A stretch of DNA of 64,000 bases, from positions 62,001 through 126,000 of the forward strand of contig PNKX01000001.1 in the NCBI GenBank assembly GCA_013822725.1, written 5' to 3'. Of the stretch, positions 45,581-54,120 are shown in pieces. Each line of letters opens with the position of its first letter. Positions within the stretch are counted from its first letter, which is position 1. The notes beneath the pieces were generated by a model. It worked only from the letters and a program-made list of their open reading frames with translations, had not been told where the DNA came from and did no database searches. The position numbers were made by a program, and so were the translations under genes. Origin of the DNA: Pirellula sp. Lineage in GTDB: Bacteria > Planctomycetota > Planctomycetia > Pirellulales > Lacipirellulaceae.

Positions 45581-45628
45581 CGGCGTTGGGCATGAGTTGG
45601 ATCTCATAACGCTTCGTTGTAGCAGCTT

Positions 45629-45715
45629 CAGCCCCTGGCTCCGCCAGGGGATCGGTCGCCATTCCGTTAGGCATCGTCCCGCGTCGAGCTACCCCCCGGC
45701 GGAGCCGAGGGCTGC
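45629..45715. repeat. Twin-hairpin GC element, copy 3
   Basis: CAGCCCCTGGCTCCGCCAGG on the left, CCCCCCGGCGGAGCCGAGGG on the right, separated by about 45 bases with the shared ATTCCG motif. Confidence 0.75.
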
Positions 45716-45725
45716 AGAAATGAAA

Positions 45726-45758
45726 GAAGCCCCGACCTTGGGGGAAGGCCGGGGCTTC
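45726..45758 (-). terminator. Rho-independent terminator, minus strand
   Basis: GAAGCCCCGACCTT pairs with AAGGCCGGGGCTTC across a short loop (one wobble). On the minus strand the stem is followed by TTTCATTTCT. It lies downstream of the BBP7 gene. Confidence 0.5.
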
Positions 45759-45880
45759 AGTGGTGGTGGGCGACTGTCGCGGGGGAGGCGGGTAGTCGCC
45801 CACGGTTGGCCCCTCCCTGGGGGAAGGGAGGGGCTTGGGGGTCTCTCGAACTTTCTCTCGTTCGGGATGGGCGCCGCATT

Positions 45881-45906
45881 GGACTGGTCGCTTAAGCGAC
45901 CAGTCC
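45881..45906. other. Perfect 26-base palindrome
   Basis: GGACTGGTCGCTT and its exact complement, a 13-bp stem without a T-tract, 31 bases downstream of the BBP7 stop codon. It may be an mRNA 3' stabiliser or terminator. Confidence 0.6.
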
Positions 45907-45936
45907 GTTGGGGAGTCCAGGCCGAACGAGTTCAGG

Positions 45937-47991
45937 TTAATAGTTCCACTCGACGCCGGTTTGGAGTCCGTGGATGATCATCGAACCGCTCGAATTCACG
46001 TAGCTCGAACCTTGGCTCGAGGTGAGCCACTGGTTCGGGACTTGGTTGGTGGCCAAGGCGACGCCGGTGAGGCCCATCGCTCGCCAACCGCCGTAGATGC
46101 GGCAATTGCACGTCGCTTGGTAGCTCGCTCCGAGACGGAGCTCGCCGAGCATCGCGACGTCGGTCTTGCTGGCATTGGCGTCGAACACGTCGCCCGACGA
46201 GGCATAGCGAACCATGCCGGTCGACGAGATGAAGTACTGGTGCGTGTCGATGTCGTTGCCGTAGAGGCCGACGAGGCTGTTCAGGTGAACGCCCCACTTG
46301 CAGCCGATACGGTACATGGCGTTCGAGCCAAACTGGAAGCCGACGAGCTTGTTCTCAACGTCCGAGTTGTAGTTGAGGTAGCCGGTCGAACCGCCGGTGT
46401 AGTCGACGCCGTACATGAAGTAGTCGTCGAGTTCCAGGTAGCGGACGCCGCAGACGCCGGTGATGTTGTAGCGGTTCGGAGCACAGTAACCGGTGTTGCA
46501 GCCGCCGGCGTCGCAACCGCCGCCCAGGCCTCCCATGCCGCCGCCAATTCCGCCCATGCCGCCGTCGCAACCGCCGCACGGGCCGCACGTCGGAGCACAG
46601 CCGCAGAGGTTGAGCCGCAGGAAGTTGACTTCAATGTTGCGGGCCGAGAAGCTGCTCTGGACGCGGGCTTCGGTGATGGCGTAGGTGCCGGCTCCGGTTG
46701 GCGGGCCGTAGTTCCAGTGGTTGTTCAGCGGCAGGTAGCCGTTGCCGCCGTTGTACTCGAGGCCGTTCATCGGCATCATCGAGTAGTATTCCGACGGCAT
46801 GCCGGGCATGTACATGAACGATTGGTCGTTATCGAACAGTTCCCAGTAGACGCCCTCGACGCCCCACGACGGGCAGCAAGGAGCACAGCCGCAGGCGTCG
46901 CCGACGCCGCCGAAGGTGCGTCCAAGACGGAACTCGATGCCTCCCTGGTAGCCGGGGTCGACGTTGGCGGAAGTGACGGGGATGTTCGGCATCGCGGGAT
47001 AGCCCGCACCGGCGTCCATCATGCCGAGGTTGTACTTGTCGGAGCTGTCACGCTGCATGAGCAGACCGTAGACGCCGCCGAACCAGTAGTTGCAATTGTT
47101 GCGGCAGAGGACGCGATCCGTCATGCTCGGTTCGCAGCCGTAGCTGGAGTAATCAGCGGCGCCGTAGGGAGCGCAGTTGCCGGTAGCGCAACCGGCGCCC
47201 GCGCCGCTGCCGTAACCGGAGGGGTAGCTCTCGTAACCGCCGTTGCCCTGGGGATAGCCGTTTTCAGACATCGGCACAGGTTGCGGACCAGTCGCTTGAA
47301 CAGACGGCATCATCGCCCCGGGCGGGACGGCTTCGGTCGGCGGGGTGAGCGGCAGGTTCTGCACCGCTTCGGGAGCGGGGTTCTGCATCGCCCGAGCCGT
47401 GTAGACCGGTTGTTGGTAGACCGGCTGCTGCTGGGCGACGGGTTGCTGAGCAATGGGTTGCTGGGCAACGGGCGCCGCGACATTCGGGTAAACCTGTTGG
47501 AAGGCCGAAGGCTGTGCAGCCGGCTGCGTCATCGCTTGCACCGGAGCTTGCGCGGCGGCCGGATAGCTTGGCGCCGGGTAAGGCTGCGCGACTAGCTGAG
47601 CGGTGGGATAGACCGCGGGAAGCGAGGCGACGTACTGCGTCGCGGCGTTGTATTGCCCGGCAGCCTGTTGCGTGGCGGCGACGTACTGTTGGGTCGCCTG
47701 TTGCGAGGCGACGGCGACTTGCTGCTTGGCAGCGGAGTATTGCTGGTACGGCGCCGTCGCAGCGATTGGCTGCGTGGCAACCGTCGTTACCGGTTGAGTC
47801 GCTGCGTACGGCTGGGCGGCCGTCGGTTGCGGCAGAGCGGCGTACGGATTCTGGCCCGCGGCTTGGGCGTAAGGTTGAGCGGTTTGCGGATATCCTGGGT
47901 ACTGCTGAGCATACGCCGGGACGGCGACCTGCAGCGTCGCGAGCGACGACGCCGCGAGCAGCCCCCTTCGTAGGTCGGTAAAGAATCGCAT
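45937..47991 (-). CDS. BBP7-type outer-membrane beta-barrel protein
   Basis: From the ATG at 47991 after CAGGAGA, the product has 684 residues with a signal peptide (LLAASSLATLQVAVPAYA). A 200-residue Gln/Pro/Tyr/Ala-rich segment (QPYPAPSYPAAAQAPVQAMT and QQPIAQQPVAQQQPVYQQPV) precedes a cysteine- and glycine-rich patch and then a beta-barrel portion with IEFRLGRTFGGVGDACGCAP, VCGVRYLELDDYFMYGVDYT and VENKLVGFQFGSNAMYRIGC, ending in strands and an aromatic terminus (GLQTGVEWNY), typical of an outer-membrane barrel. It matches planctomycete BBP7 proteins. Terminator-like hairpins lie just downstream. Confidence 0.88.
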   Translation of the reverse strand: MRFFTDLRRGLLAASSLATLQVAVPAYAQQYPGYPQTAQPYAQAAGQNPYAALPQPTAAQPYAATQPVTTVATQPIAATAPYQQYSAAKQQVAVASQQATQQYVAATQQAAGQYNAATQYVASLPAVYPTAQLVAQPYPAPSYPAAAQAPVQAMTQPAAQPSAFQQVYPNVAAPVAQQPIAQQPVAQQQPVYQQPVYTARAMQNPAPEAVQNLPLTPPTEAVPPGAMMPSVQATGPQPVPMSENGYPQGNGGYESYPSGYGSGAGAGCATGNCAPYGAADYSSYGCEPSMTDRVLCRNNCNYWFGGVYGLLMQRDSSDKYNLGMMDAGAGYPAMPNIPVTSANVDPGYQGGIEFRLGRTFGGVGDACGCAPCCPSWGVEGVYWELFDNDQSFMYMPGMPSEYYSMMPMNGLEYNGGNGYLPLNNHWNYGPPTGAGTYAITEARVQSSFSARNIEVNFLRLNLCGCAPTCGPCGGCDGGMGGIGGGMGGLGGGCDAGGCNTGYCAPNRYNITGVCGVRYLELDDYFMYGVDYTGGSTGYLNYNSDVENKLVGFQFGSNAMYRIGCKWGVHLNSLVGLYGNDIDTHQYFISSTGMVRYASSGDVFDANASKTDVAMLGELRLGASYQATCNCRIYGGWRAMGLTGVALATNQVPNQWLTSSQGSSYVNSSGSMIIHGLQTGVEWNY

Positions 47992-48341
47992 CGGACGCAA
48001 TCTCCTGTACGTTGAGTTCGCCCGCGCACGTGACGCCGCCTGGGTCGGGAGGTCGTGGCGTCGCGAGTCGTGCTGGGCGAGATGTTTTGAGCGATGCGGC
48101 GTCGGCTTTTCAGACAGCCGAAGCAGCATCCTCCCCCGCATGATCCAATCGACCGCTACGGCCGGCAGAGTTCGCGACATGTCGCGGCCGGCATAGATGT
48201 TTCCGCTGCTATCAAGCGGAGCGATCGGAATAATCGCGCAAGTTTACCCGGCAACGATCGCGTGCGCGAAAGAGTTTGCGCAGCTTGTCGCGCGGAGGGC
48301 GATTCAGCCGCAGGTCAACGACCTGCTGGAGCGGGGGGAAG

Positions 48342-48424
48342 AGATTTCTGATTTAGGATTTGTGATTTCTGATTTGAAATAGGGGCTGTGACTTACCAGC
48401 AGGTAAATCATAAATCCTAAATTT
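48342..48424. repeat. Compound inverted repeat, GATTTAGGATTT family, copy 2
   Basis: GATTTCTGATTTAGGATTTG and TGATTTCTGATTTG face AAATCATAAATCCTAAATTT. It resembles 18417-18507. Confidence 0.8.
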
Positions 48425-48432
48425 TCAGATAC

Positions 48433-48461
48433 CGCTCCGGCGGCTCGTTGAGCCGCGGCTA
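48433..48461. repeat. REP-like palindrome, copy 4
   Basis: CGCTCCGGCGGCTCGTTGAG followed by CCGCGGCTA, ending 2 bases before the parA stop codon. Confidence 0.8.
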
Positions 48462-48462
48462 A

Positions 48463-49302
48463 CTAAGCCGCGTGGGCAAGCGGGCGGCTCTGCAGCCCAT
48501 ACATTGCTAGCACCTCGTCGGCGAGGACGCGGTAGTCGTCGGCGCCGGCGGACGTGGGGGCGTACTTGAAGATCGATTGCTCGAAGCTCGGAGCCTCGGC
48601 CAGGCGGATATTGCGGCGGATCCGCGACTCGAACAGCCGGCCGTTGAGCCACGGCTGCTGCCGATCGCCGCCCGCGGAAAAGTAATCGGCGACGTCGGCG
48701 CTGATTTCAGCCGCCAGCCGCGTCGACGAGTCGTACAGGCACAAGACGACGCCGGCGAGCCGCAGGCGGTCGTTGAGGCGACGGTGGACCAGGTCGATCG
48801 TCTGGAGCAGTTTGCTGAGGCCGTGGAGCGCGAGAAAGTGAGGCTGCAGCGGCAGGAAAACGTCGTCGACCGTCGAAAGGGCGTTGATCGTGAGGATGCC
48901 GAGCGACGGGGGGCAGTCCATCAGGACGAGATCGAGGGTTGCGGCAGTCCCTTGCTCGGCGACGTTGGCGGCCAAGGCGTCGCGGAGGATCAGTTCGCGG
49001 CCCACGACGCCGGCGAGTTCGACTTCAGCTGCGGCAAGGTCGATGTGTGACGGCGCGACCCAGAGGTTCTCTTCGACGGGTTGCCAAACTTCAGCCAGCG
49101 TCTTCCCGCCAGTGAGGAGCTCGTACGTGTTGGGGAGTTCTCGCTGCGGACCGAGGCCAAGATGGAGCGAGGCGTGGGCCTGCGGATCGAGATCGATCAG
49201 TCCGACGCGCACCCCGCTGGCGGCGAGGGCGGCGCTCAGATTGACGGCGGTCGTCGTTTTACCGACGCCCCCCTTCTGATTGATGATAGCGATGGAACGC
49301 AT
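48463..49302 (-). CDS. ParA family ATPase
   Basis: The 279-residue product starts RSIAIINQKGGVGKTTTAVN with a deviant Walker A, followed by VGLIDLDPQAHASLHLGLG, LVLMDCPPSLGILTINALST and a C-terminal LAEAPSFEQSIFKYAPTSAG. This is the ParA/MinD-like Soj group, involved in positioning DNA or large complexes. No parB gene or parS-like site lies nearby, so the cargo is not indicated. Confidence 0.92.
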   Translation of the reverse strand: MRSIAIINQKGGVGKTTTAVNLSAALAASGVRVGLIDLDPQAHASLHLGLGPQRELPNTYELLTGGKTLAEVWQPVEENLWVAPSHIDLAAAEVELAGVVGRELILRDALAANVAEQGTAATLDLVLMDCPPSLGILTINALSTVDDVFLPLQPHFLALHGLSKLLQTIDLVHRRLNDRLRLAGVVLCLYDSSTRLAAEISADVADYFSAGGDRQQPWLNGRLFESRIRRNIRLAEAPSFEQSIFKYAPTSAGADDYRVLADEVLAMYGLQSRPLAHAA

Positions 49303-49414
49303 GGCAACTCTTCCCGCTGGTGAACCGATTTCCCGGTCCGCGTGGCGGCCCGGCTAATGGGGCGGAGAGTATAGATGCCGGGTGAAGGCGCCTCCAGAGC
49401 ATTCGGGGCGAGTG

Positions 49415-50080
49415 CTAGCGGACGGCGGGCTCGGCGGCGGCGACTGGTTTGTCGTCGGCCTTGGCCGCAGGCTTCAAGGCGCCGACGTCGGTGAGGTAGC
49501 GTTGGAGCGGCTGCGCGATCTTTGGGCAAGGAAGCACGTCGACCTGCTTGCCGTCGGCGGAGAGTTTGCCGAGCAGCTCGAAGTCGCGGCGGAGCAGCAC
49601 GACTTGCTCGCTCGGGCCTTCGACGAAGCGCAGAGCGTACGCCCAATCGCGTTCGGTCCCGGCCGCCTCGCGACTGCGGGCGTCCCACTGGAAGTTGTCG
49701 TCTTGGATGAAAATATGCCGGAGGTGGATCAGGCCCTTCTCGTTGCGAAGGTCGTCATAGCCGGTGACGGCGCGACCGGCCACGAGATTGTCGGGGTCGA
49801 CGATTTCGTCCTTAGCTTCGTCTTTGCTGCCGTCCGTGGCTTCGACAGCCGCCTCCTCGCCCGCTTTCGACTCGTCAGCGGCCTCCGCGTCATCCGGCAA
49901 TTCGAGCGGTGCGAGTTCCAGGAACTGCAGTTCGGGCGACTTGCCGATGAGGCGTGACGATTCGCCCCAGAACTCGGCCGAGCGGCGGGAGTAGTTGTAT
50001 TGGTACAGCCACGCCCCTCCCGACATCGCGAAGGCGAGGGCGAACATCACCACGATGACCAGCCGGCCGGAGATTTGCAT
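49415..50080 (-). CDS. Single-pass membrane protein, hypothetical
   Basis: The 221-residue product has an N-terminal anchor (LVIVVMFALAFAMSGGAWLY), an acidic Ala/Asp/Lys-rich linker of about 40 residues, then a globular part (LIHLRHIFIQDDNFQWDARS, YALRFVEGPSEQVVLLRRDF) and a low-complexity tail. No known family. It sits 100 bases upstream of parA on the same strand. Confidence 0.75.
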   Translation of the reverse strand: MQISGRLVIVVMFALAFAMSGGAWLYQYNYSRRSAEFWGESSRLIGKSPELQFLELAPLELPDDAEAADESKAGEEAAVEATDGSKDEAKDEIVDPDNLVAGRAVTGYDDLRNEKGLIHLRHIFIQDDNFQWDARSREAAGTERDWAYALRFVEGPSEQVVLLRRDFELLGKLSADGKQVDVLPCPKIAQPLQRYLTDVGALKPAAKADDKPVAAAEPAVR

Positions 50081-50215
50081 ACTTGTTTTCCGTCATCCTG
50101 GGAGGAGCGCAGGATAACCGCTCGCTGGCTCATACCTACTGTTTGGAGGCGACCCTTAGTATACTAGCTCGCTCGGTTTGTCTTTAGCCCTCGTCTCCCG
50201 CGGCGTTGCGTCACC

Positions 50216-50440
50216 ATGCCCGATACGTTTGATCCTTATCGCGAAGCGCTTGTGATGGAAACTGAGACTGTTTGGCCCGAGGAGTATCTCGGTTGGCCAG
50301 CGGTCGATCGCGCGGCGTTTGCCGAGCGGCTCCACGCGACGGCGGCCGAGGCGGCCCACCTGGAATACGTGCGCAGCCATACGGGGTTCGTGCGAAAGAT
50401 CATCGTGACGCCGTGGGATATTGAGCGGATTTCTTCGTAG
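50216..50440 (+). CDS. Small hypothetical protein (74 aa)
   Basis: The product MPDTFDPYREALVMETETVW continues with an Ala/Glu-rich helix and TGFVRKIIVTPWDIERI. It is 35 bases upstream of aroB on the same strand. The compact acidic composition and position support a real gene; function unknown. Confidence 0.65.
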   Translation: MPDTFDPYREALVMETETVWPEEYLGWPAVDRAAFAERLHATAAEAAHLEYVRSHTGFVRKIIVTPWDIERISS

Positions 50441-50475
50441 CGACGGTAAAGGGCATTCATCATTGAGGGTTCGCT

Positions 50476-51567
50476 GTGGCCGGGAAGATTGAAACTGTTC
50501 GCGTCGCGCTGGCCGAGCGGAGCTACGACATCGAGATCGGCAGTGGCACGCTCGCCGGGTTGCCTGAGTTCTTGCGGGCGCGGACGGCATCGGATCACGC
50601 GATTCTGATCACCGACTCAAACGTCGAAGAGCTTTACGCCGACGCCGCGGGCGATCGTCTCGTCGGCGAAGGCTGGGAAGTCGATATCTTCGCCATTGAA
50701 GCGGGCGAGCCGAGCAAGTCGGTCGAAGCGGCCGATGAACTCTGGAGCGCGATGCTCGACGAAGGAACTGATCGGCAGTCAGTCGTCGTCGCGATCGGCG
50801 GCGGCGTCGTTGGCGACCTTGCCGGTTTCACGGCGGCGACGTTTGCTCGCGGACTTGAGTTCTTCCAAGTGCCGACGACGCTGCTCGCGCAGGTCGATAG
50901 TTCCGTCGGCGGGAAGGTCGGCATCAACTTGCCTGGCGCCAAGAATATGGTCGGCGCCTTCTGGCAGCCGCGCGGCGTGTTGTGCGACGTTGATGCGCTG
51001 CAGTCGCTCCCCGATCGCGAGTACCGAGCGGGGCTCGCCGAAATAGTGAAGTATGGCGTGATCCTCGACGCCGACTTCTTCGCCTATCTCGAAGCGAACG
51101 TCGACTCGATCAACGCCCGTGACGCTACGACATTGACGCGGATCGTGCAGCGTTCGTGCCGGCTGAAGGCCGACGTCGTTGAGCAGGACGAACGCGAAAC
51201 GACGGGGCTGCGGGCCTCGCTGAATTACGGCCACACGTTCGGCCACGCCTTCGAGGCGATTGGCGAGTACGAGGAACTGCTCCACGGAGAAGCAGTCGCC
51301 GCGGGGATGCGGTGCGCGATGCAGCTGGCCGTGCGGTTGGGGCGCGTCGACGAAGCTGTCTACGCCCGGCAGGAAGCGCTGCTTGATTCGCTGGGCCTAC
51401 TCATCGAACCGCTGGAAGCCGACGGCGACGAATTGCTGCGGCTGATGTACCGCGACAAGAAAGTCGCCTCCGGGAAGCTGCGGTTCATTCTCCCCGACCG
51501 GATTGGGCATGTGGAACTCGTCGGCGACGTGCCCGAGGCCGACGTATTGGCGTCCCTGGACGTATAA
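50476..51567 (+). CDS. aroB: 3-dehydroquinate synthase
   Basis: The 363-residue product starts at a GTG codon after a GAGGGT ribosome site and is of normal AroB length. NAD-binding and catalytic segments include VVVAIGGGVVGDLAGFTAAT, LLAQVDSSVGGKVGINLPGA, LAEIVKYGVILDADFF and LNYGHTFGHAFEAIGEYEEL, with the metal-binding histidines. It converts DAHP into 3-dehydroquinate, the second step of the shikimate pathway. No other shikimate genes are adjacent. Confidence 0.97.
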   Translation: MAGKIETVRVALAERSYDIEIGSGTLAGLPEFLRARTASDHAILITDSNVEELYADAAGDRLVGEGWEVDIFAIEAGEPSKSVEAADELWSAMLDEGTDRQSVVVAIGGGVVGDLAGFTAATFARGLEFFQVPTTLLAQVDSSVGGKVGINLPGAKNMVGAFWQPRGVLCDVDALQSLPDREYRAGLAEIVKYGVILDADFFAYLEANVDSINARDATTLTRIVQRSCRLKADVVEQDERETTGLRASLNYGHTFGHAFEAIGEYEELLHGEAVAAGMRCAMQLAVRLGRVDEAVYARQEALLDSLGLLIEPLEADGDELLRLMYRDKKVASGKLRFILPDRIGHVELVGDVPEADVLASLDV

Positions 51568-51741
51568 AGCATCGCCATTCTCCCACTAGCCGGACCGCCA
51601 CGCGGTCCGGGCGGATGCGGCGAAACGGTCCGCGAAGTCGCTTCGAGCCGCCGCCCGGAGGGCGTGGCCCTCCGGCTATTTTTGGCGGCGATTTGCAAGT
51701 TGATCGCTGCGCAATTAAATTCGACCTGTTGAGTTTCTTTC

Positions 51742-52953
51742 ATGGCCGGCAACTCGCGGAGCGGCGTTGCGATTGGGCGAATGAATCGCCGCCCTGCGTT
51801 GGATTCGCTCTGCATGGTTCCTGTCGACGAGACGCCGACGTTCGATGACGCGGCCCGCGCCGAGATCTTGCTCGCGCTAACGCCGGATGTGGGGCCCATT
51901 CTGCGCTCGCGCCTGCTGGAGCGATTCGACACAGCGGAGGCGATCTTTGCGGCGTCGGAGTCAGCTCTACAAGACGTTCAGGGGATCGGACCGAAGATCT
52001 CGCGGCGGATTATCGGCGCGCGGCACGAAGTGCAACTCGACGCCCAGCTGGCCATCGCGCGGGAGCATGGGCTGACGATTCTGCTGCCGCAGTGGCCGGG
52101 GTATCCGCGGTCGCTCAAGGAGATTCCCGATCCGCCCGGCGTGCTGTTCGTTCGCGGGGCGATCGAACCGGCCGACCAGATGGCGGTGGCGATCGTCGGC
52201 ACGCGGCGGGCGACGCACTACGGCAAGAAGCAGGCCGAACGACTCGCGGCGGGGCTGGCTCGCGCGGGACTCACCGTGGTGAGCGGCATGGCCCGCGGCA
52301 TCGACGGCGTCGCTCATCGCGCCGCGATGGCTGCCGGCGGCAGGACGATCGCGGTGCTGGCGAGCGGCGTGCTCAATCCGTTTCCGCCGGAACATGTGAA
52401 GCTAGCCGAGGAGATTGAACAACAAGGCGCCGTGCTGAGCGAAGCGGCCCCGACGATGCCGCCGCTCGCCGGGATGTTTCCGCAGCGCAACCGGATCATC
52501 AGCGGGCTGACGATGGGAACGATTGTCGTCGAGGCAGCCGACCGGAGCGGGGCCCTCATCACCGCACGGCATGCAATGGAGCAAGGCCGCGAGGTGTTCG
52601 CCGTGCCGGGGCCGGTCGACAGCCCCGGCTCGTCCGGACCGCATCGCTTGCTCCGCGACGGGGCGAAGCTAGTCACCTGCATTGATGATGTGCTCGAAGA
52701 GCTCGGCCCGCTAGTTGAAGCAGCGCCTGACCAGCGGGGCGGAACGATTCGCGTGGCCGCGGAAGTGTTGCTCAACGAGATCGAGCATGCGGTGCTGCAA
52801 GCGATCGAGCCGACGGGGTCGATGCTCGACGACGTCGCGGCGAGCTGCGCGATGCCGATTCATCGCGTCCTCGCTACGGTAAGCGTGCTGGAATCGCGAC
52901 GGCTGGTGCGGAAGTTGACGGGAAATCGCGTCGCCAGGATCGAGGCCCATTAA
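51742..52953 (+). CDS. dprA: DNA-processing protein DprA
   Basis: The 403-residue product has the N-terminal SAM-like region (LTPDVGPILRSRLLERFDTA), the Rossmann-fold core (VAIVGTRRATHYGKKQAERL, TVVSGMARGIDGVAHRAAM, GGRTIAVLASGVLNPFPPEH) and the C-terminal winged-helix-like part with VFAVPGPVDSPGSSGPHRLL. DprA loads RecA onto incoming single-stranded DNA during transformation and is also a general single-strand binding factor. A later start (Met at about 51784 or 51814) would remove an N-terminal extension of unclear reality. Confidence 0.93.
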   Translation: MAGNSRSGVAIGRMNRRPALDSLCMVPVDETPTFDDAARAEILLALTPDVGPILRSRLLERFDTAEAIFAASESALQDVQGIGPKISRRIIGARHEVQLDAQLAIAREHGLTILLPQWPGYPRSLKEIPDPPGVLFVRGAIEPADQMAVAIVGTRRATHYGKKQAERLAAGLARAGLTVVSGMARGIDGVAHRAAMAAGGRTIAVLASGVLNPFPPEHVKLAEEIEQQGAVLSEAAPTMPPLAGMFPQRNRIISGLTMGTIVVEAADRSGALITARHAMEQGREVFAVPGPVDSPGSSGPHRLLRDGAKLVTCIDDVLEELGPLVEAAPDQRGGTIRVAAEVLLNEIEHAVLQAIEPTGSMLDDVAASCAMPIHRVLATVSVLESRRLVRKLTGNRVARIEAH

Positions 52954-52998
52954 CTTTTGATATGCCATCGAGCCGCGATCATAACTAGAATACTCTCC

Positions 52999-53205
52999 AT
53001 GTCTAATCAATTCTTCTCAAGCAAGAGAGAAAGTCTCCTATATCTCACTCTCTGCTTGATTGTTGCCGGCGTACTCCTTCGAGGCGTCCTTTGGGCTTGG
53101 AGAGAGCAAAATCTACTCGGCGGGTTTATCTGCTTATCGGGCGCATGCTTCATGATTTACTCATGGTTTCGACCCGGGCCATTGCTCCTGCGAAGAAAGC
53201 GATAG
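52999..53205 (+). CDS. Small two-helix membrane protein
   Basis: From the ATG at 52999 the product has about 68 residues with two hydrophobic segments (LLYLTLCLIVAGVLLRGVLW and GGFICLSGACFMIYSWF). It lies 45 bases after dprA on the same strand. No family is recognised; the pattern supports a real but minor gene. Confidence 0.5.
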   Translation: MSNQFFSSKRESLLYLTLCLIVAGVLLRGVLWAWREQNLLGGFICLSGACFMIYSWFRPGPLLLRRKR

Positions 53206-53346
53206 CCAACAATCGCACCGCTAGGCCCTCGGATGTCGCCTTCTCAAATCAAAAGTGCCGAGAATTCGCGAGTCTGCGATGTCTGCCAAGTCGGCCAACA
53301 GTTTTTGGCCGACTCAACGGCATGCAACAACTGCGCCGGACGCGAT

Positions 53347-53375
53347 GTAGCAGGCGCACTCCGTGCGCCTGCTAC
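53347..53375. repeat. Hairpin with 13-bp stem
   Basis: GTAGCAGGCGCAC and its complement around the short loop TCC. No T-tract follows. It is isolated from genes. Confidence 0.65.
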
Positions 53376-53647
53376 GATGACTTAGGATTCAGTTTTCAAA
53401 GAGCGGGAAATATTCATTTGTACAGCATGAAATTGAGTGGCCAATTTCTACAGAAAACTGACAAATTTGAGTGGCGTCGGGGCTCCAAATGGCTTCCTAT
53501 TCCACTGCCCCCAAACGGGAGATTTTAGCTTTGCCCACAAATTCTCGCTAAGCCGCAAGCGACTGTGACAGCCAGTCTGATAATTTCCCTCTCTCTTCCT
53601 TGGTGCGTCTTTGTGCCCTTCGTGTCTTGGTGGTTCGTCTTTCTTGC

Positions 53648-53676
53648 CGCTCCGGCGGCTCGTTGAGCCGCGGCTA
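53648..53676. repeat. REP-like palindrome, copy 5
   Basis: CGCTCCGGCGGCTCGTTGAG followed by CCGCGGCTA, identical to copy 4. It lies next to a right-arm fragment of the ACCACGAAGACACC family (53593-53636). Confidence 0.8.
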
Positions 53677-54120
53677 CTGGAACTGTCTTACATTTGATCA
53701 CTGGCGCCTCCTAAAATGAGACTTTCGACCTGCCGGTTTTGCACGGCTTTGCAGTTTTTGGCAGTCGTAAAATCCCCTCGGGAACCCGCGAACCACCCCT
53801 GGGAGTGTGACGTAAAGCCATACTGAGGGCCATCTTGCTCCCTCTTCCTAGGCGGACGCATGCGTCCGTTTCTCTACCTACGGCATGCCACTTGCATTAA
53901 TCCCCTCCGTGCTCGTCGGGGAGCCAGCAAGTTCCCCGACGCGTGCCGGCCGAACGAATCAATCGTGAGGTCTGGGCCGCTTAAAAACGGCCATTTCCGC
54001 GACCCATGGAAATGCACTTGTTAGAATGCTAGGGTCGGCGGAATTTAATTCAGGACGGCTGGGAGGAGGGATTTTCTCCCAGTAACACCGTCGAACTCTC
54101 AGATATGAGGAGTTCGTAGG

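Larger units (their letters stand above)
45581..45936. other. Intergenic region downstream of the BBP7 gene
   Basis: This gap holds a twin-hairpin element (45629-45715), a terminator-like hairpin (45726-45758) and a perfect 26-base palindrome at 45881-45906. No gene is convincing. Confidence 0.65.
47992..48462. other. Intergenic region between BBP7 and parA
   Basis: This gap holds the BBP7 promoter region, an inverted AT-rich repeat (48342-48424) and a REP-like palindrome (48433-48461). Short frames here (for example at 48197) are not supported. Confidence 0.55.
53206..54120. other. Long non-coding region upstream of the ECF sigma gene
   Basis: It contains a perfect-stem hairpin at 53347-53375, an orphan right arm of the CCTTGGTG family at 53593-53640, a REP-like palindrome at 53648-53676, and a region with two smaller GC palindromes near 53850-53875 (GGACGCATGCGTCC). 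No gene is convincing. The last part may be the leader and promoter of the ECF gene. Confidence 0.55.

Noticed and set aside
45881-45906. Attachment site or operator at the perfect palindrome
   Set aside because: No integrase or second copy is seen; it lies just after a stop codon and is better explained as a 3' hairpin.
45835-47595. 586-residue plus-strand frame opposite the BBP7 gene
   Set aside because: Composition is Ala/Val/Arg-rich and it only mirrors the Pro/Gln/Gly repeats of the BBP7 gene, which has a signal peptide, ribosome site and barrel features.
48197-48382. 61-residue plus-strand frame
   Set aside because: It has a plausible hydrophobic start but runs into the AT-rich inverted repeat (EISDLGFVISDLK is repeat-encoded) and has no ribosome site.
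53091-53528. 145-residue plus-strand frame downstream of dprA
   Set aside because: It crosses a hairpin and has no hydrophobic, domain or ribosome-site support.
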